Below are positions 51,595 to 63,099 of a stretch of 64,000 bases of DNA, in pieces. Both the position numbers and the translations under genes were made by a program. The notes under the pieces are model-generated. The model searched no databases. It saw only the letters and a program-made list of their open reading frames with translations, and was not told the origin of the DNA. This DNA comes from Actinopolyspora alba. GTDB taxonomy: Bacteria; Actinomycetota; Actinomycetes; Mycobacteriales; Pseudonocardiaceae. Each line of letters begins with the position of its first letter. Positions within the stretch are counted from its first letter, which is position 1. The stretch covers positions 62,001-126,000 of the forward strand of contig NZ_FOMZ01000012.1 of assembly GCF_900112765.1 (NCBI RefSeq), given 5' to 3'.

Positions 51595-51969
51595 CGGAAG
51601 GTGCCGCCCAGTACCGCGGAGGCTCGGTACTCGGCGACACCGCGGCGGGAACCGCTCGGAGGACAGCTGTCAGCTCCGGTAGATCCCGAACTCCTTGAGG
51701 GAGTATCCGTAAGGTACGGGAGAACTCCAACGGCCCGAGTTGGGAGAACGGGGTTCCGGCGGGTTCCGGCGGGTTCCGGCATCTCGCTCGCGGACTTCAA
51801 GGTGGTACTGGGACTCGGAGTGGTCACCTTGGCCCCGGAGAACGGCAACTCCGCGAGGAGGATCGACGACGTGGGCGGCGTGAAGCTGGCCGGGCCGTTG
51901 ATCGACGCGGGGGCGCGGAACTCCCGAACCGCTCACGGTGTGCGAGCGCACGAGCGTTCCCGGAGCCGT
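51595..51969. other. Intergenic region between convergent genes
   Basis: About 375 bases between the chelatase-like and EamA genes, which face each other. It contains a 10-bp sequence repeated three times at 51751-51780. I see no convincing gene: the open frames lack family motifs and ribosome sites. Terminators are expected here, but no strong hairpin was found. Confidence 0.4.
51751..51780. repeat. Three tandem 10-bp repeats
   Basis: GGGTTCCGGC occurs three times in a row without change in a non-coding stretch. Confidence 0.9.
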
Positions 51970-52923
51970 TCACCTCCGCCCGCCCGACAGGGTCCCCTCC
52001 GCCGTCGCACCGACGGAGTCCACGGGGCGCAGTGGTGCGCCCCACTGCGCCAGGAACGCTCCGAGCAGCACCAGCACACCGCCGAACAACTGGACGGGCA
52101 GCAGCGTCTCGTGCAGCAACCACCAGGCGAGCACCGTGGCCACCACCGGTTCCAGATAAGCCACTCCACCAGCGATCGGCGCGGACAGCCCCCGCACCGC
52201 CACGATGCCGGTGAGATAGGCGAACACCGTGCTGACGAGCACGATCCAAACCACCGCGAACGCCGCGGGCAGCTCGTGCCCGGCCAGCTCGACCCTCGAG
52301 GCCAACACCGACCAGTCCATGCGCCACGGCCGGGCCAGCACGGTCATGACGAGAGCGCCGACGAGGAGCCCGCACGCCGCCAGCGCGCTGGGTCTGACCG
52401 AGGCGGTGCTCTCGGAGAGCAGGAAATACGCGGCCTGGCACGCCGCTGCCCCCAGCCCCAGCAGTAATCCGACGGGATGCAGCGCGACACCCGCCCAGAC
52501 GCGCACCACGAACGCCAATCCCGTCACTGCCAGCACCACACCGATCACCGCCATCGGAGTGACGGGACGCCGCAGCACGAAACGAGCCCACACCAACACC
52601 AGGACGGGACCGAGGAACTCGATCAGCAGTGCCACTCCCACCGGGATGGTGGCGATGGCTCCGAAGTAGCAGGCCTGCACACCGGCGACCGCGAACAGTC
52701 CGTAGCCCGCTACCGCCACGGGAGCGGAACGTACCGCGGAGCGATACCGGAACAACAGCGGCGACATCAAAAGCGCCGCTCCCGCGAGTCGCAACCACGT
52801 GACCTGAAGCGAACCGAGCCCCGCTACCAGCAACGGTTTGGCGAACGGCCCCGAACCGCCGAAGAACAACGCCGAAGCGACCGCGAAGGCGAGGCCGAGG
52901 CCACGCAACCGTCTCGCGTTCAT
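51970..52923 (-). CDS. EamA family transporter (DMT superfamily)
   Basis: A 317-residue membrane protein with ten predicted helices in two EamA halves. First half: FFGGSGPFAKPLLVAGLG, GLFAVAGVQACYFGAIATIPVGVALLIEF with the family P-V-G-V-A pattern; second half: GLGAAACQAAYFLLSESTAS and AGGVAYLEPVVATVLAWWLL. It may export amino acids or metabolites; the substrate is unknown. ATG at 52923. It is on the minus strand, 37 nt after the methyltransferase gene. Confidence 0.9.
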   Translation of the reverse strand: MNARRLRGLGLAFAVASALFFGGSGPFAKPLLVAGLGSLQVTWLRLAGAALLMSPLLFRYRSAVRSAPVAVAGYGLFAVAGVQACYFGAIATIPVGVALLIEFLGPVLVLVWARFVLRRPVTPMAVIGVVLAVTGLAFVVRVWAGVALHPVGLLLGLGAAACQAAYFLLSESTASVRPSALAACGLLVGALVMTVLARPWRMDWSVLASRVELAGHELPAAFAVVWIVLVSTVFAYLTGIVAVRGLSAPIAGGVAYLEPVVATVLAWWLLHETLLPVQLFGGVLVLLGAFLAQWGAPLRPVDSVGATAEGTLSGGRR

Positions 52924-52960
52924 CGCCGCGCTCGCGGTGCTGCCGCGCACTCGCCCCGCA

Positions 52961-53893
52961 TCAGCACCAGCCGACCGCAGCGTACCCGTTGGCGTGGGCC
53001 GCGGGGTGGCGCGGTGGACTCTCGTCGTTGGAGCGCCAGTCGGGCAGCAGGGCCAGTCCGGGGGCGGCGAGTCGGTATCCGGTCAGCAACCGACCGATCG
53101 CCTCCTGGTCACGAAGGGTGACCGGAGTGGGGGTGGCCTCGAGCAGTTCGCGCACGGCCTGTTGTTCGTCGGACGTGAACGCCGTCCCGGAGAGATGGGA
53201 CACGGCCACCGCGCTGCCCGTGCAGCAGGCATCACGGTAGGCGGCGAGCATGGCTCCGGGATCGTCTTGGTCGGGAATGGCGTGCAGCAACGCGACCGCG
53301 AGCACCGCCACCGGACGGTCGAAGTCGAGCAACCCGGCTACCCCGGGCGCGTTCAGCACGGTCGCGGTGTCACGCGCGTCCGCCCTGGTGATCGTGACGT
53401 TGGGCGAGTCACGCAGCAGTCGTTCGGCGTGCGCCACGGCAACCGGCTCGTGGTCCACGTAGGCCACTCGTGCCCACGGCGCCCGCTCGTGCGCTATCTC
53501 GTGGACATTGCCGGCCGTGGGAACGCCGGATCCCAGATCGAGGAACTGGTCGACCCCGGCGTCGAGCAGGTAGCGCACCACTCGCCGTAGGAAAGCCCGG
53601 TTCTCGACGGCGAAGGTCACCGAGGCGGGGGCGCGTTCGGCTGCCTCGTCGGCGACCCGCCGGTCGATCTCGAAATTGGCCGAGCCACCGAGAAAGTAGT
53701 CGTACATCCGTGCCAGGTTCGGCCTGGACAGATCGGGGTCGTCGCCGATGTCGCTCTCGGGGTGCTGCCCGTCGATGATGTCCTCCCAAGCGGCTCGTGC
53801 CGGTTCGGACAGAGATCCTATCGAGCTTCTCGAAGAGGTTGCCGAGACCGCTCGCTGCCTCCGGCCCGGGACTACCGGCACGTGAGGCGACAC
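52961..53893 (-). CDS. SAV2177-type SAM-dependent methyltransferase
   Basis: A 310-residue protein of the actinobacterial S-adenosyl methyltransferase family PF04672 (SAV2177-like). PNLARMYDYFLGGSANFEID is its hallmark, followed by a Rossmann motif FLDLGSGVPTAGNVH and VAYVDHEPVAVAHAERLL. Substrates of the family are unknown. The N-terminal 40 residues are polar and disordered. The GTG at 53893 has no clear ribosome site, but the gene overlaps the end of the preceding small gene by 22 nt, which supports coupling. Family members often sit near regulatory gene pairs in actinobacteria, but none is visible here. Confidence 0.88.
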   Translation of the reverse strand: MSPHVPVVPGRRQRAVSATSSRSSIGSLSEPARAAWEDIIDGQHPESDIGDDPDLSRPNLARMYDYFLGGSANFEIDRRVADEAAERAPASVTFAVENRAFLRRVVRYLLDAGVDQFLDLGSGVPTAGNVHEIAHERAPWARVAYVDHEPVAVAHAERLLRDSPNVTITRADARDTATVLNAPGVAGLLDFDRPVAVLAVALLHAIPDQDDPGAMLAAYRDACCTGSAVAVSHLSGTAFTSDEQQAVRELLEATPTPVTLRDQEAIGRLLTGYRLAAPGLALLPDWRSNDESPPRHPAAHANGYAAVGWC

Positions 53894-54255
53894 TCGCTGC
53901 TGTCGACCGCCTCGACGTGCAGCCGCAGCCGATCGGTCTCACGCGGCACGTCGGTGTAGAGCGAATGGCCGTGGCAGAGCACTTCCAGGTCTCGCTCGAG
54001 GTCACGGCTGAGCTGGTCCTCGTCCGCGAGTTCGGCCCAGGCGCGTTCACCGAGCAACCGTATTCGGCGCCGCTGAGCGTGCTCGCGGGTCATCTCGGCC
54101 AGCCACTCGGCGGCGTCGTCGGGGGTGTGCAGCACGCGATCCGGACTGCGTGACAACCGCTTCGTCCGATCGCTGCGCTCAGCGGAGGCATCGTCCGCTT
54201 CGACGTAGGCGTGCCAGTGTAGCCAGCCCTCGATCCAGTCACCGATTTTGTCCAA
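53872..54255 (-). CDS. Small acidic hypothetical protein coupled to the methyltransferase
   Basis: A 127-residue protein that I cannot place. It begins DKIGDWIEGWLHWHAYVEADD, with several Trp and His, then a helical middle (DDAAEWLAEMTREHAQRRRIRLLGERAWAEL) and a Leu/Glu-rich end. No membrane segment. TTG start at 54255 with GGAGAATCC upstream. It is followed directly by the SAV2177-type methyltransferase with a 22-nt overlap, so it may act with it. Confidence 0.7.
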   Translation of the reverse strand: MDKIGDWIEGWLHWHAYVEADDASAERSDRTKRLSRSPDRVLHTPDDAAEWLAEMTREHAQRRRIRLLGERAWAELADEDQLSRDLERDLEVLCHGHSLYTDVPRETDRLRLHVEAVDSSECRLTCR

Positions 54256-54483
54256 CGTGGATTCTCCTGGTGTCGCCCTACCGACGGGAACGCTCCCCTA
54301 CCGCGCCCCGTCGAATTCTCGCGAAATCGCCACGACGTGTGGTGCCAAACGCGGTTTTCGACACGATTTCGCGGTAGGAATCATCGGTGTCGGCGCCGTC
54401 AGGAGAACTCGGTCGCCCACCGCAGGCCATCCGGGCGAGGCCCGCGCGAACTCGTCGAAGACTCGCCGCTCGGACGTGAAACG

Positions 54484-54517
54484 GACCCGTGCCGAGCGCG
54501 ACGGCCCGACACGGGTC
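54484..54517 (-). terminator. Possible terminator after the dehydrogenase gene
   Basis: GACCCGTG (54484-54491) and CACGGGTC (54510-54517) can form an 8-bp stem with an 18-nt loop, shortly after the stop of the minus-strand dehydrogenase gene. Confidence 0.4.
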
Positions 54518-54532
54518 GCGGGCGAGCGTCAC

Positions 54533-55666
54533 TCAGGGGTGCAGCACGACCTTGGTGTAGCCCTCGACGCGCTGGTCGAACTTGGTGTAGGCGCCGGGAG
54601 CCTCCCAGAGCGACAGCTCGTGGGAAACCACGAAGCTGGGCTTCGCCCGCTCGGCGATGATCAGGTCCCGCAACTGACGGTTGTAACGTTTGACGTTGCA
54701 CTGCCCGGTCCCCATGACCTGACCCTTCTCGAACATGCGACCTATCTCGACCGAGAGCATGCCGTGCCTGGCGTTCTCGGTCGGGCCACCGGGATCGGAC
54801 GGAACGTAGAGTCCGGGGACACCGAGCCGCCCCGTCGGACGGACGCTCTCGATCAACGAGTTGAGCACCGTCGCGGGCTCCTCCCTGGAGGCATCGGCGA
54901 CCTGCGCCTGGTATCCGACGGCGTCCACTCCCTTGTCGGCTCCGGCTCCCTCGGTCTGGTCCTTGATCAGTTCGACCGGATCACCGCGGCTGAAGTCCAC
55001 CGGTATCGCACCGATCTCGGTGGCCTTGGTGAGCCGTTCGGGAACGCGGTCGACCACGAACACGCGGGAAGCACCGCGCAGCAGGGCCGAGTAGGCAGCC
55101 ATCAGCCCCACGGGTCCCGCACCGTAGACCGCCACGCTGTCCCCGGGACTGACCTGTGCCAGTTCGCAGCCGTGATAACCGGTCGGGAAGATGTCGGCCA
55201 ACAGCACGAAGTCGGTCTCGTGTTCCCCGTTGGCGGGCAGTTTCAGACAGTTGAAGTCGGCGAACGGAACGCGCAGGTACTCGGCCTGCCCGCCGGTGTA
55301 GGGTCCCATCGCCACGTAACCGTAGGCGCCGCCGGCGAAACCGGGGTTGACCGTGAGGCAGAACGCCGTGTTGCCCTCCATGCAGTTTCGGCAGAATCCG
55401 CAGGCGACGTTGAACGGCATGACCACGCGGTCACCACGCAGCAGTGAGGTGACCCCGCTGCCGATGTCCTCGATGATTCCCATGTTCTCGTGACCGAACA
55501 CGATGCCCGGTTCGGCCGCGGTGCGGCCCTCGTACATGTGCAGGTCCGAGCCGCAGATAGCGGTGGAGGTCACTCTGACGAGCACGTCGTTGGGGTGTTC
55601 GATGCGGGGATCAGCCACCTCGGAGATCTCCACCGAGAAGGGTTCCTGATAAACGACCGCCTTCAT
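54533..55666 (-). CDS. Zinc alcohol dehydrogenase, glutathione-independent formaldehyde dehydrogenase type
   Basis: A medium-chain dehydrogenase of 377 residues. Catalytic zinc region TAICGSDLHMYEG with Cys, and VFGHENMGIIEDIG with His and Glu; structural zinc Cys in ACGFCRNCMEGNTAFC; NAD loop VAVYGAGPVGLMAAYSALL. The VMPFNVACGFC stretch and length resemble the formaldehyde dismutase/dehydrogenase FdhA group, which oxidises aldehydes with tightly bound NAD. The substrate here is inferred. AAGGTGGG precedes the ATG at 55666. A SigB/SigF-like element lies about 170 bp upstream. Confidence 0.88.
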   Translation of the reverse strand: MKAVVYQEPFSVEISEVADPRIEHPNDVLVRVTSTAICGSDLHMYEGRTAAEPGIVFGHENMGIIEDIGSGVTSLLRGDRVVMPFNVACGFCRNCMEGNTAFCLTVNPGFAGGAYGYVAMGPYTGGQAEYLRVPFADFNCLKLPANGEHETDFVLLADIFPTGYHGCELAQVSPGDSVAVYGAGPVGLMAAYSALLRGASRVFVVDRVPERLTKATEIGAIPVDFSRGDPVELIKDQTEGAGADKGVDAVGYQAQVADASREEPATVLNSLIESVRPTGRLGVPGLYVPSDPGGPTENARHGMLSVEIGRMFEKGQVMGTGQCNVKRYNRQLRDLIIAERAKPSFVVSHELSLWEAPGAYTKFDQRVEGYTKVVLHP

Positions 55667-55835
55667 TTTCGACCCACCTTCCGTCATCGAGAGGTCGATG
55701 CCGTCACGGATCACCACGGCGTCGGACGAACGCGGCACGCTCGGGAGGGAACACTGTTGGCCGTCCCGTGGCCGTCCGGCCGGCGAAGATCCTTCGTACG
55801 ACACCGCATCCATGAGTATTCGCACGTCAGGTGTC

Positions 55836-55860
55836 TACCCACCAGTGTGCGCCGGTAACC
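55836..55860 (-). promoter_or_regulatory. SigB/SigF-like promoter element
   Basis: Read on the minus strand, GGTT (55860-55857) and GGGTA (55840-55836) are 16 nt apart, similar to the general stress sigma factor consensus. It is 170 bp before the dehydrogenase start, so a long leader would be needed. Confidence 0.4.
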
Positions 55861-55958
55861 TCGACCCGGCACTACGTGTACGTAACGTCAGAAGGACAGC
55901 TGCGGCACACCGCCACAAGAGCGAAAGCAGCCACGAAACGAATCGAAACAGTGACCAT

Positions 55959-56087
55959 ATGAATTCTCCCCACGGTATCGACCACTACGACGCGACGTTC
56001 GCCCGGGACCTGGAGTGGTCCCGCAGGTTGCGCGCCCAGCTCGCGGAACTGCCCAGCACCGAGGACGAGCAGGAGGACGACTCCTGA
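55959..56087 (+). CDS. Small acidic protein of 42 residues
   Basis: Sequence features: His/Asp-rich start (NSPHGIDHYDATFARDLEWS), a short helix with RRLRAQLAELP and an acidic end EDEQEDDS. Almost every codon ends in G or C, as in real genes of this window. No ribosome site is visible at the ATG, and I know no family. It lies 275 bp before aconitase on the same strand. A real but unknown microprotein or a chance frame are both possible. Confidence 0.4.
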   Translation: MNSPHGIDHYDATFARDLEWSRRLRAQLAELPSTEDEQEDDS

Positions 56088-56362
56088 GGCCGAACGACCT
56101 CGCGGCGGGCGGAACGCGCCGGGCATCTCGAAGGGACTCGCCGACCGCACCACTCGCCCGGGCAAAAAACCGCGAGATTACGCGCACGGCCATATTTCGG
56201 GCTCGATTTCGCCTGACCCTGCCTTGAGCACGAATACAGGACAAGCGTACTGTTTAAGCTGAAGCAAGGGTCCGCGCGCACGGAACACCGAAGTGCGCGA
56301 GACTTCCCCGGACCCGTGCCGTTCCCGAACTTGCGCACGCCCGTCACGAGATGGAGTGGAAC

Positions 56363-59170
<2,808 letters not shown>

Positions 59171-59188
59171 CAGGTCGCGGAGTTCCCT

Positions 59189-59230
59189 CTCGGCGCCGTG
59201 GTCCCGTTCGGACGGGACCACGGCGCCGAG
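59189..59230 (+). terminator. Perfect 19-bp hairpin after acnA
   Basis: CTCGGCGCCGTGGTCCCGT (59189-59207) is exactly complementary to the arm at 59212-59230, with loop TCGG. This very stable stem begins 18 nt after the acnA stop and is followed by CTCTTTCG. Confidence 0.85.
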
Positions 59231-59374
59231 CTCTTTCGAGAAGGATTAGGATCACACGGGGAGTTTCCGTCTTCGGAATCCCGACTCATTCCGACGGGTG
59301 AAAACGGTCACAGAATACGCCCGCGAGCATCACCGTCAGCGGGCTCGTGCGTCTCCCGTCATGGAGGTGTGATC

Positions 59375-59596
59375 ATGACAAGTGAACTCAAACATCACTG
59401 GCAACCCGCCGAGAAACAACGGCACGCCATCGCCGGCCCGCTCCCCGGGGGTAAGCAGCACGACGAGGGGGAAAGACTCGACACGTTGTGCGGAAAGCGG
59501 GTCGTGGCGGCGGCCTCGAACGAGCTCAACTGGCTGTGGCCCACCTGCGACGCGTGCATGGGCGTGGCCAAGGAGCGTGTCGGAGCGACGGCATGA
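59375..59596 (+). CDS. Small putative zinc-binding protein
   Basis: A 73-residue protein. It starts HHWQPAEKQRHAIAGPLPGG and has Cys in LDTLCGKRV and in PTCDACMGVA, the C-x2-C plus single C pattern of a small actinobacterial zinc-finger family whose function is unknown. GGAGGTG precedes the ATG at 59375. Its stop overlaps the start of the next small gene (ATGA), whose product has the same Cys layout. Confidence 0.75.
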   Translation: MTSELKHHWQPAEKQRHAIAGPLPGGKQHDEGERLDTLCGKRVVAAASNELNWLWPTCDACMGVAKERVGATA

Positions 59597-59889
59597 GCAG
59601 AACGATAGCCGTTCGGTACAGGGCGGGGCTCGTTGGTGAATCGCGGCGACAGGTCCATCTCTGCACCCTCGACGACGATGACGCGACGGGGCGCGGCGAG
59701 CTCCCGGAGCACTGGGCAACCCACTGTGGACTGCGCATCCCGGACACAGTGGCCGAGACGGCGGACCGACCGGCGGGCATGCCATGTCTGCCGTGTCTGA
59801 TGCTCACCGCGTCACCGCGGGAAGCCGCGACGAGTATCGTTCCCGGTCTGTCACACGGTTCCGACGCACCGGACCGACCGGCCGAGTGA
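59593..59889 (+). CDS. Small hypothetical protein with zinc-finger-like Cys pattern
   Basis: A 98-residue protein coupled to the previous gene by ATGA. VRYRAGLVGESRRQVHLCTL, THCGLRIPD and GMPCLPCLMLT give Cys and His residues spaced like the preceding product (C-G, then C-x2-C), so the two may be diverged duplicates. The last 25 residues are polar. No function known. Convergent with egtD. Confidence 0.6.
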   Translation: MSRTIAVRYRAGLVGESRRQVHLCTLDDDDATGRGELPEHWATHCGLRIPDTVAETADRPAGMPCLPCLMLTASPREAATSIVPGLSHGSDAPDRPAE

Positions 59890-59939
59890 AATCGTGCTCG
59901 ACCGCGGTACGAGGACTGGACCCCGCGAGAACGACTTCC

Positions 59940-60911
59940 TCAACGGACACGGGCCAACGAAACCGCGAAGTCCCCGGCCCGATCGGTCCACCACTCGACC
60001 GGTTCGAACCCCGATTCGGCCAGTTCGGAGTCGACACGTTCCCTCCGGAACTTCGCCGAGATCTCGGTCTCGATCACTTCACCGGCGGCCAGCTCGATCG
60101 TTGACTCCAGTTCGGCCAGCCGTACCCGCATGGTGCGGGGAGCGCGCAGTCCGATCTCGATCCGTTCCCGTTCCTCGTTCCAGTCGGCGAGGTGCTCGAA
60201 CTCGTTCACCGGGAAGTCCGCGTCGAGCTCACGATTGAGCACGCGCAACACGTTGCGGTTGAACTCGGCGGTGATCCCGGCGCTGTCGTCGTAGGCACGC
60301 CGCAACCGTGCGGGATCCTTGACGAGATCGGTGCCGAGCAACAGCCACTCCCCCTTCGACAACGCTTCCCGAACGGTGCGCAGGAATCGCACCCGCTGGC
60401 GGTGACGCATGTTGCCGATCGTCCCGCCGAGCAACGCCACCAACCGCGTCCCCTCCTCGGGCAGTGCGGCCAGTGCGGTGTCGAAGTCCCCCACGATCCC
60501 GTACAGCGCCGGTTCCGGGTAGTCCGACGCGATGGCTTCGAGCGCGCCACGCAGGGCGGAGGCCGACACGTCGAGCGGAACGAAGCGACGCAGTGTCTCG
60601 TTCTTGCGCATCGCGTCGAGCAGCAGTCTGGTCTTGTAGGAGGACCCGGAACCGAGCTCGACGAGCGTGTCCAAGCCCGTGCGCTCCACGATGTCCAGCG
60701 CGTGTGTCTCGAGAATCTCGTACTCGGCCCTGGTCTGGTAGTACTCGGGAAGTTCGGTGATGCGCTCGAAGAGCTCACTGCCGTGGGCGTCGTAGAACCA
60801 CTTGGGCGGCAAGCGTTTCGGCTCGGCGGTGAGTCCGTCCCTGGCGTCGGCACGTAGTTCACGCGCCACGTCGGCCTCGGAACGGTGATTGATCAGTTCG
60901 ACGGCGTGCAT
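59940..60911 (-). CDS. egtD: L-histidine N(alpha)-methyltransferase EgtD
   Basis: A 323-residue EgtD, which adds three methyl groups to histidine to form hercynine, the first step of ergothioneine synthesis. PPKWFYDAHGSELFERITELPEYYQTRAE, TLVELGSGSSYKTRLLLDAM (SAM motif), FVPLDVSA and ALLGGTIGNM are all family marks. Start ATG at 60911 follows AGGTAACC, only 4 nt after the egtC stop. It is the last gene of the visible operon; no egtE follows. Confidence 0.95.
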   Translation of the reverse strand: MHAVELINHRSEADVARELRADARDGLTAEPKRLPPKWFYDAHGSELFERITELPEYYQTRAEYEILETHALDIVERTGLDTLVELGSGSSYKTRLLLDAMRKNETLRRFVPLDVSASALRGALEAIASDYPEPALYGIVGDFDTALAALPEEGTRLVALLGGTIGNMRHRQRVRFLRTVREALSKGEWLLLGTDLVKDPARLRRAYDDSAGITAEFNRNVLRVLNRELDADFPVNEFEHLADWNEERERIEIGLRAPRTMRVRLAELESTIELAAGEVIETEISAKFRRERVDSELAESGFEPVEWWTDRAGDFAVSLARVR

Positions 60912-60915
60912 CCGG

Positions 60916-61740
60916 TTACCTGCTCTCGGAGGTCGGGCTGTCTCGTAGTTCGATGTCCGGCAACGGGGTCAGACTGGTCTCCTCGCGGTCGGCGACGACG
61001 AGGTGGCCGTCCGGCACGGCATGCCACGGCGAGTCCGCCGGGGCCGAACCATCGCGGTCTCCCCGTGCGGCGGCTGGTAGTTCGAAGGGTTCGGACGCGA
61101 TGACCACCGCGCTCTCGGTCCGGCACACCGACAGCGAGTGCGTCCAGCTGGTGGCGATCAACAGGTTCCCGTCGGACAACAGCATGTTCATCCGTGCGTC
61201 GGGAACGGCGCGGACCACTTCGACCAGCGTGTCGCGCACCGCGTCGGCGGGGGGTTGCCCATCGGAGAGCCGCTGCGACAACAGCGCCCAGACGGCAGCG
61301 GAGTCCACCGGTGCTTCCGATGCCAGCAACCTCACCGGGTCGAGCTTTTCGGCCAGTTCGGCCAGCGAGTCCGGCCAGCCGGGCACGGATCCGTTGTGGC
61401 TGAACAGCCAACGCCCCGATTGGAACGGGGCACAGGCCGTCCGCTCGGCCGAAGTCGATCTGGTGGCGGAACGAATCGCCCCGACGAGGGCGTCCGCCGA
61501 CACCTCGGGGGCCAGCGCGGCGAAGTTCTCGTCCGCCCACATCGGCCCAGCCGCGCGGTACCTGCTGGGCTCGACGCGCTCGGCGCCGTACCAGCCGACA
61601 CCGAAACCGTCCACGTTGATCGTTCCACCCCGGCGCATGTCGTTCGGCGCCCAGGTTTGTTCGAGCAGGCCGTGGGACGGACGCAGCAGCAGCTCGTCCA
61701 ACCGCACCGGCGTCCCCAGATAACCGACATGTCTGCACAT
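60916..61740 (-). CDS. egtC: Gamma-glutamyl-hercynylcysteine sulfoxide amidohydrolase EgtC
   Basis: An Ntn-type glutamine amidotransferase of 274 residues. Start at ATG 61740 places Cys2 (MCRHVGYLG) as the catalytic N-terminal nucleophile after Met removal, which decides the start over the GTG at 61746. INVDGFGVGWYG and WLFSHNGSVPGW are typical. It removes the glutamate from the sulfoxide made by EgtB. It begins 12 nt after egtB. Confidence 0.95.
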   Translation of the reverse strand: MCRHVGYLGTPVRLDELLLRPSHGLLEQTWAPNDMRRGGTINVDGFGVGWYGAERVEPSRYRAAGPMWADENFAALAPEVSADALVGAIRSATRSTSAERTACAPFQSGRWLFSHNGSVPGWPDSLAELAEKLDPVRLLASEAPVDSAAVWALLSQRLSDGQPPADAVRDTLVEVVRAVPDARMNMLLSDGNLLIATSWTHSLSVCRTESAVVIASEPFELPAAARGDRDGSAPADSPWHAVPDGHLVVADREETSLTPLPDIELRDSPTSESR

Positions 61741-61752
61741 GGCCACGTCCGC

Positions 61753-63099
61753 TCAGTCGAGTTCGTCCCGCGAGGGGGTGCGTGCACAGCGAAATCCGGC
61801 GAAGATCTGCCGACGAACCGGGAAGTCCCAGTTGCGGAAGGTGGCCCTGCAGGCCGCGGCGTCGGTGCCGAACGATCCGCCGCGCAGCACCTTCTGCGAC
61901 GTACCGAAGAAGACTTCCGAGTACTCGCGGTAGGGAAAGGCCTCGAACCCCGGGTAAGCGGCGAAATCGGAGGACGTCCACTCCCAGACGTCACCGATCA
62001 GCTGTCCGGCGCCGCACGGCGACCGCCCGGCGGCATAGGCACCGGCCGGAGCGGGACGCAGGTGCCGCTGGCCGAGGTTGGCCCGTTCGGGAGTGGGTTC
62101 GCGGTCGCCCCACGGATAGCGCATGGAGTTCCCCGTGGCGGGATCGAACCGCGCCGCCTTCTCCCATTCCGCTTCGGTGGGAAGACGTTTGCCCGCCCAG
62201 TTCGCGTAGGCCTGCGCCTCGTGAAAGCTGACGTGCACCACGGGTTCCTCTGGGGGAACCCGTTCTATCCTGCCGAACCTGCGGCGCCACCAGGTGTCAC
62301 CGCTGCGCCGCCAGAACAGCGGGGCGCTCAGTCGCGCGTGTTCGCGGTGTCGCCACCCCTCCTCGCTCCACCAGCGGGAGTGCTGGTAACCGCCGCTTTC
62401 GATGAAGCGGAAGAAGTCCGCGTTGGTGACCGGATGGGCGTCGATGTGGAAGTCGGGTACGTGCACGGGGTGAGCGGGGCGTTCGTTGTCCAGTGCCCAG
62501 GGCTCGCTGGATGTTCCCATCGTGAAGGTGCCCGCCGGGACGAACACTTCCGTCGACGGCAGCGGGGTTTCGGCCACCGGGGGTGGATCCGGAGCGTGCA
62601 GCACGGGATCGCCGCGTCGTAACTGGTGAGTGGCCAGCATGGTCTCGTCGTGCTGCTGCTCGTGCTGCACGATCATTCCGAACGCGAAGGCCCGCTCCAC
62701 CAGAGGCCTGTCGTCCAGACGCACCCGGTGCAGCACGTCCTGGGCCTTGTCGCGGACGGTGGCGATGTAGTCGCGTGACTCGTCGGGGCCGAGCAGTGGC
62801 AGTTCGGGGCGGTCACACCGCGAGTGCTGGAAGGCGTCGTAGAGATCGTCGATGTCCGGTCGCAGTGCGGAGCGTCCACCGACGTCCCGCACCAGCCAGA
62901 GCTCCTCCTGGCTGCCGACGTGGGCCAGGTCCCAGACCAGTGGCGACATCAGCGGGGAGTGCTGCGCGACGAGATCGTCGTCGTCGACCGCGTCGGTGAG
63001 GGCGATGCTGCGCTGCCTGGTTCGCTCCAGCTCAACGGCGACGCGGTTCTTGAGGTCGTCCGGGGTAAGTTCAGCCGATTCGGGGCCGATAGTGCTCAC
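61753..63099 (-). CDS. egtB: Hercynine oxygenase EgtB
   Basis: A nonheme-iron sulfoxide synthase of 448 residues. The N-terminal DinB-like domain carries iron ligands His60 (DLAHVG) and His146/His150 (QHEQQHDE). The C-terminal FGE-sulfatase domain has VFVPAGTFTMG, RLPTEAEWEKAAR and VLRGGSFGTD. It joins gamma-glutamylcysteine to hercynine with O2. GTG at 63099 follows AGGAGGACG and overlaps egtA by 29 nt. Confidence 0.95.
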   Translation of the reverse strand: MSTIGPESAELTPDDLKNRVAVELERTRQRSIALTDAVDDDDLVAQHSPLMSPLVWDLAHVGSQEELWLVRDVGGRSALRPDIDDLYDAFQHSRCDRPELPLLGPDESRDYIATVRDKAQDVLHRVRLDDRPLVERAFAFGMIVQHEQQHDETMLATHQLRRGDPVLHAPDPPPVAETPLPSTEVFVPAGTFTMGTSSEPWALDNERPAHPVHVPDFHIDAHPVTNADFFRFIESGGYQHSRWWSEEGWRHREHARLSAPLFWRRSGDTWWRRRFGRIERVPPEEPVVHVSFHEAQAYANWAGKRLPTEAEWEKAARFDPATGNSMRYPWGDREPTPERANLGQRHLRPAPAGAYAAGRSPCGAGQLIGDVWEWTSSDFAAYPGFEAFPYREYSEVFFGTSQKVLRGGSFGTDAAACRATFRNWDFPVRRQIFAGFRCARTPSRDELD

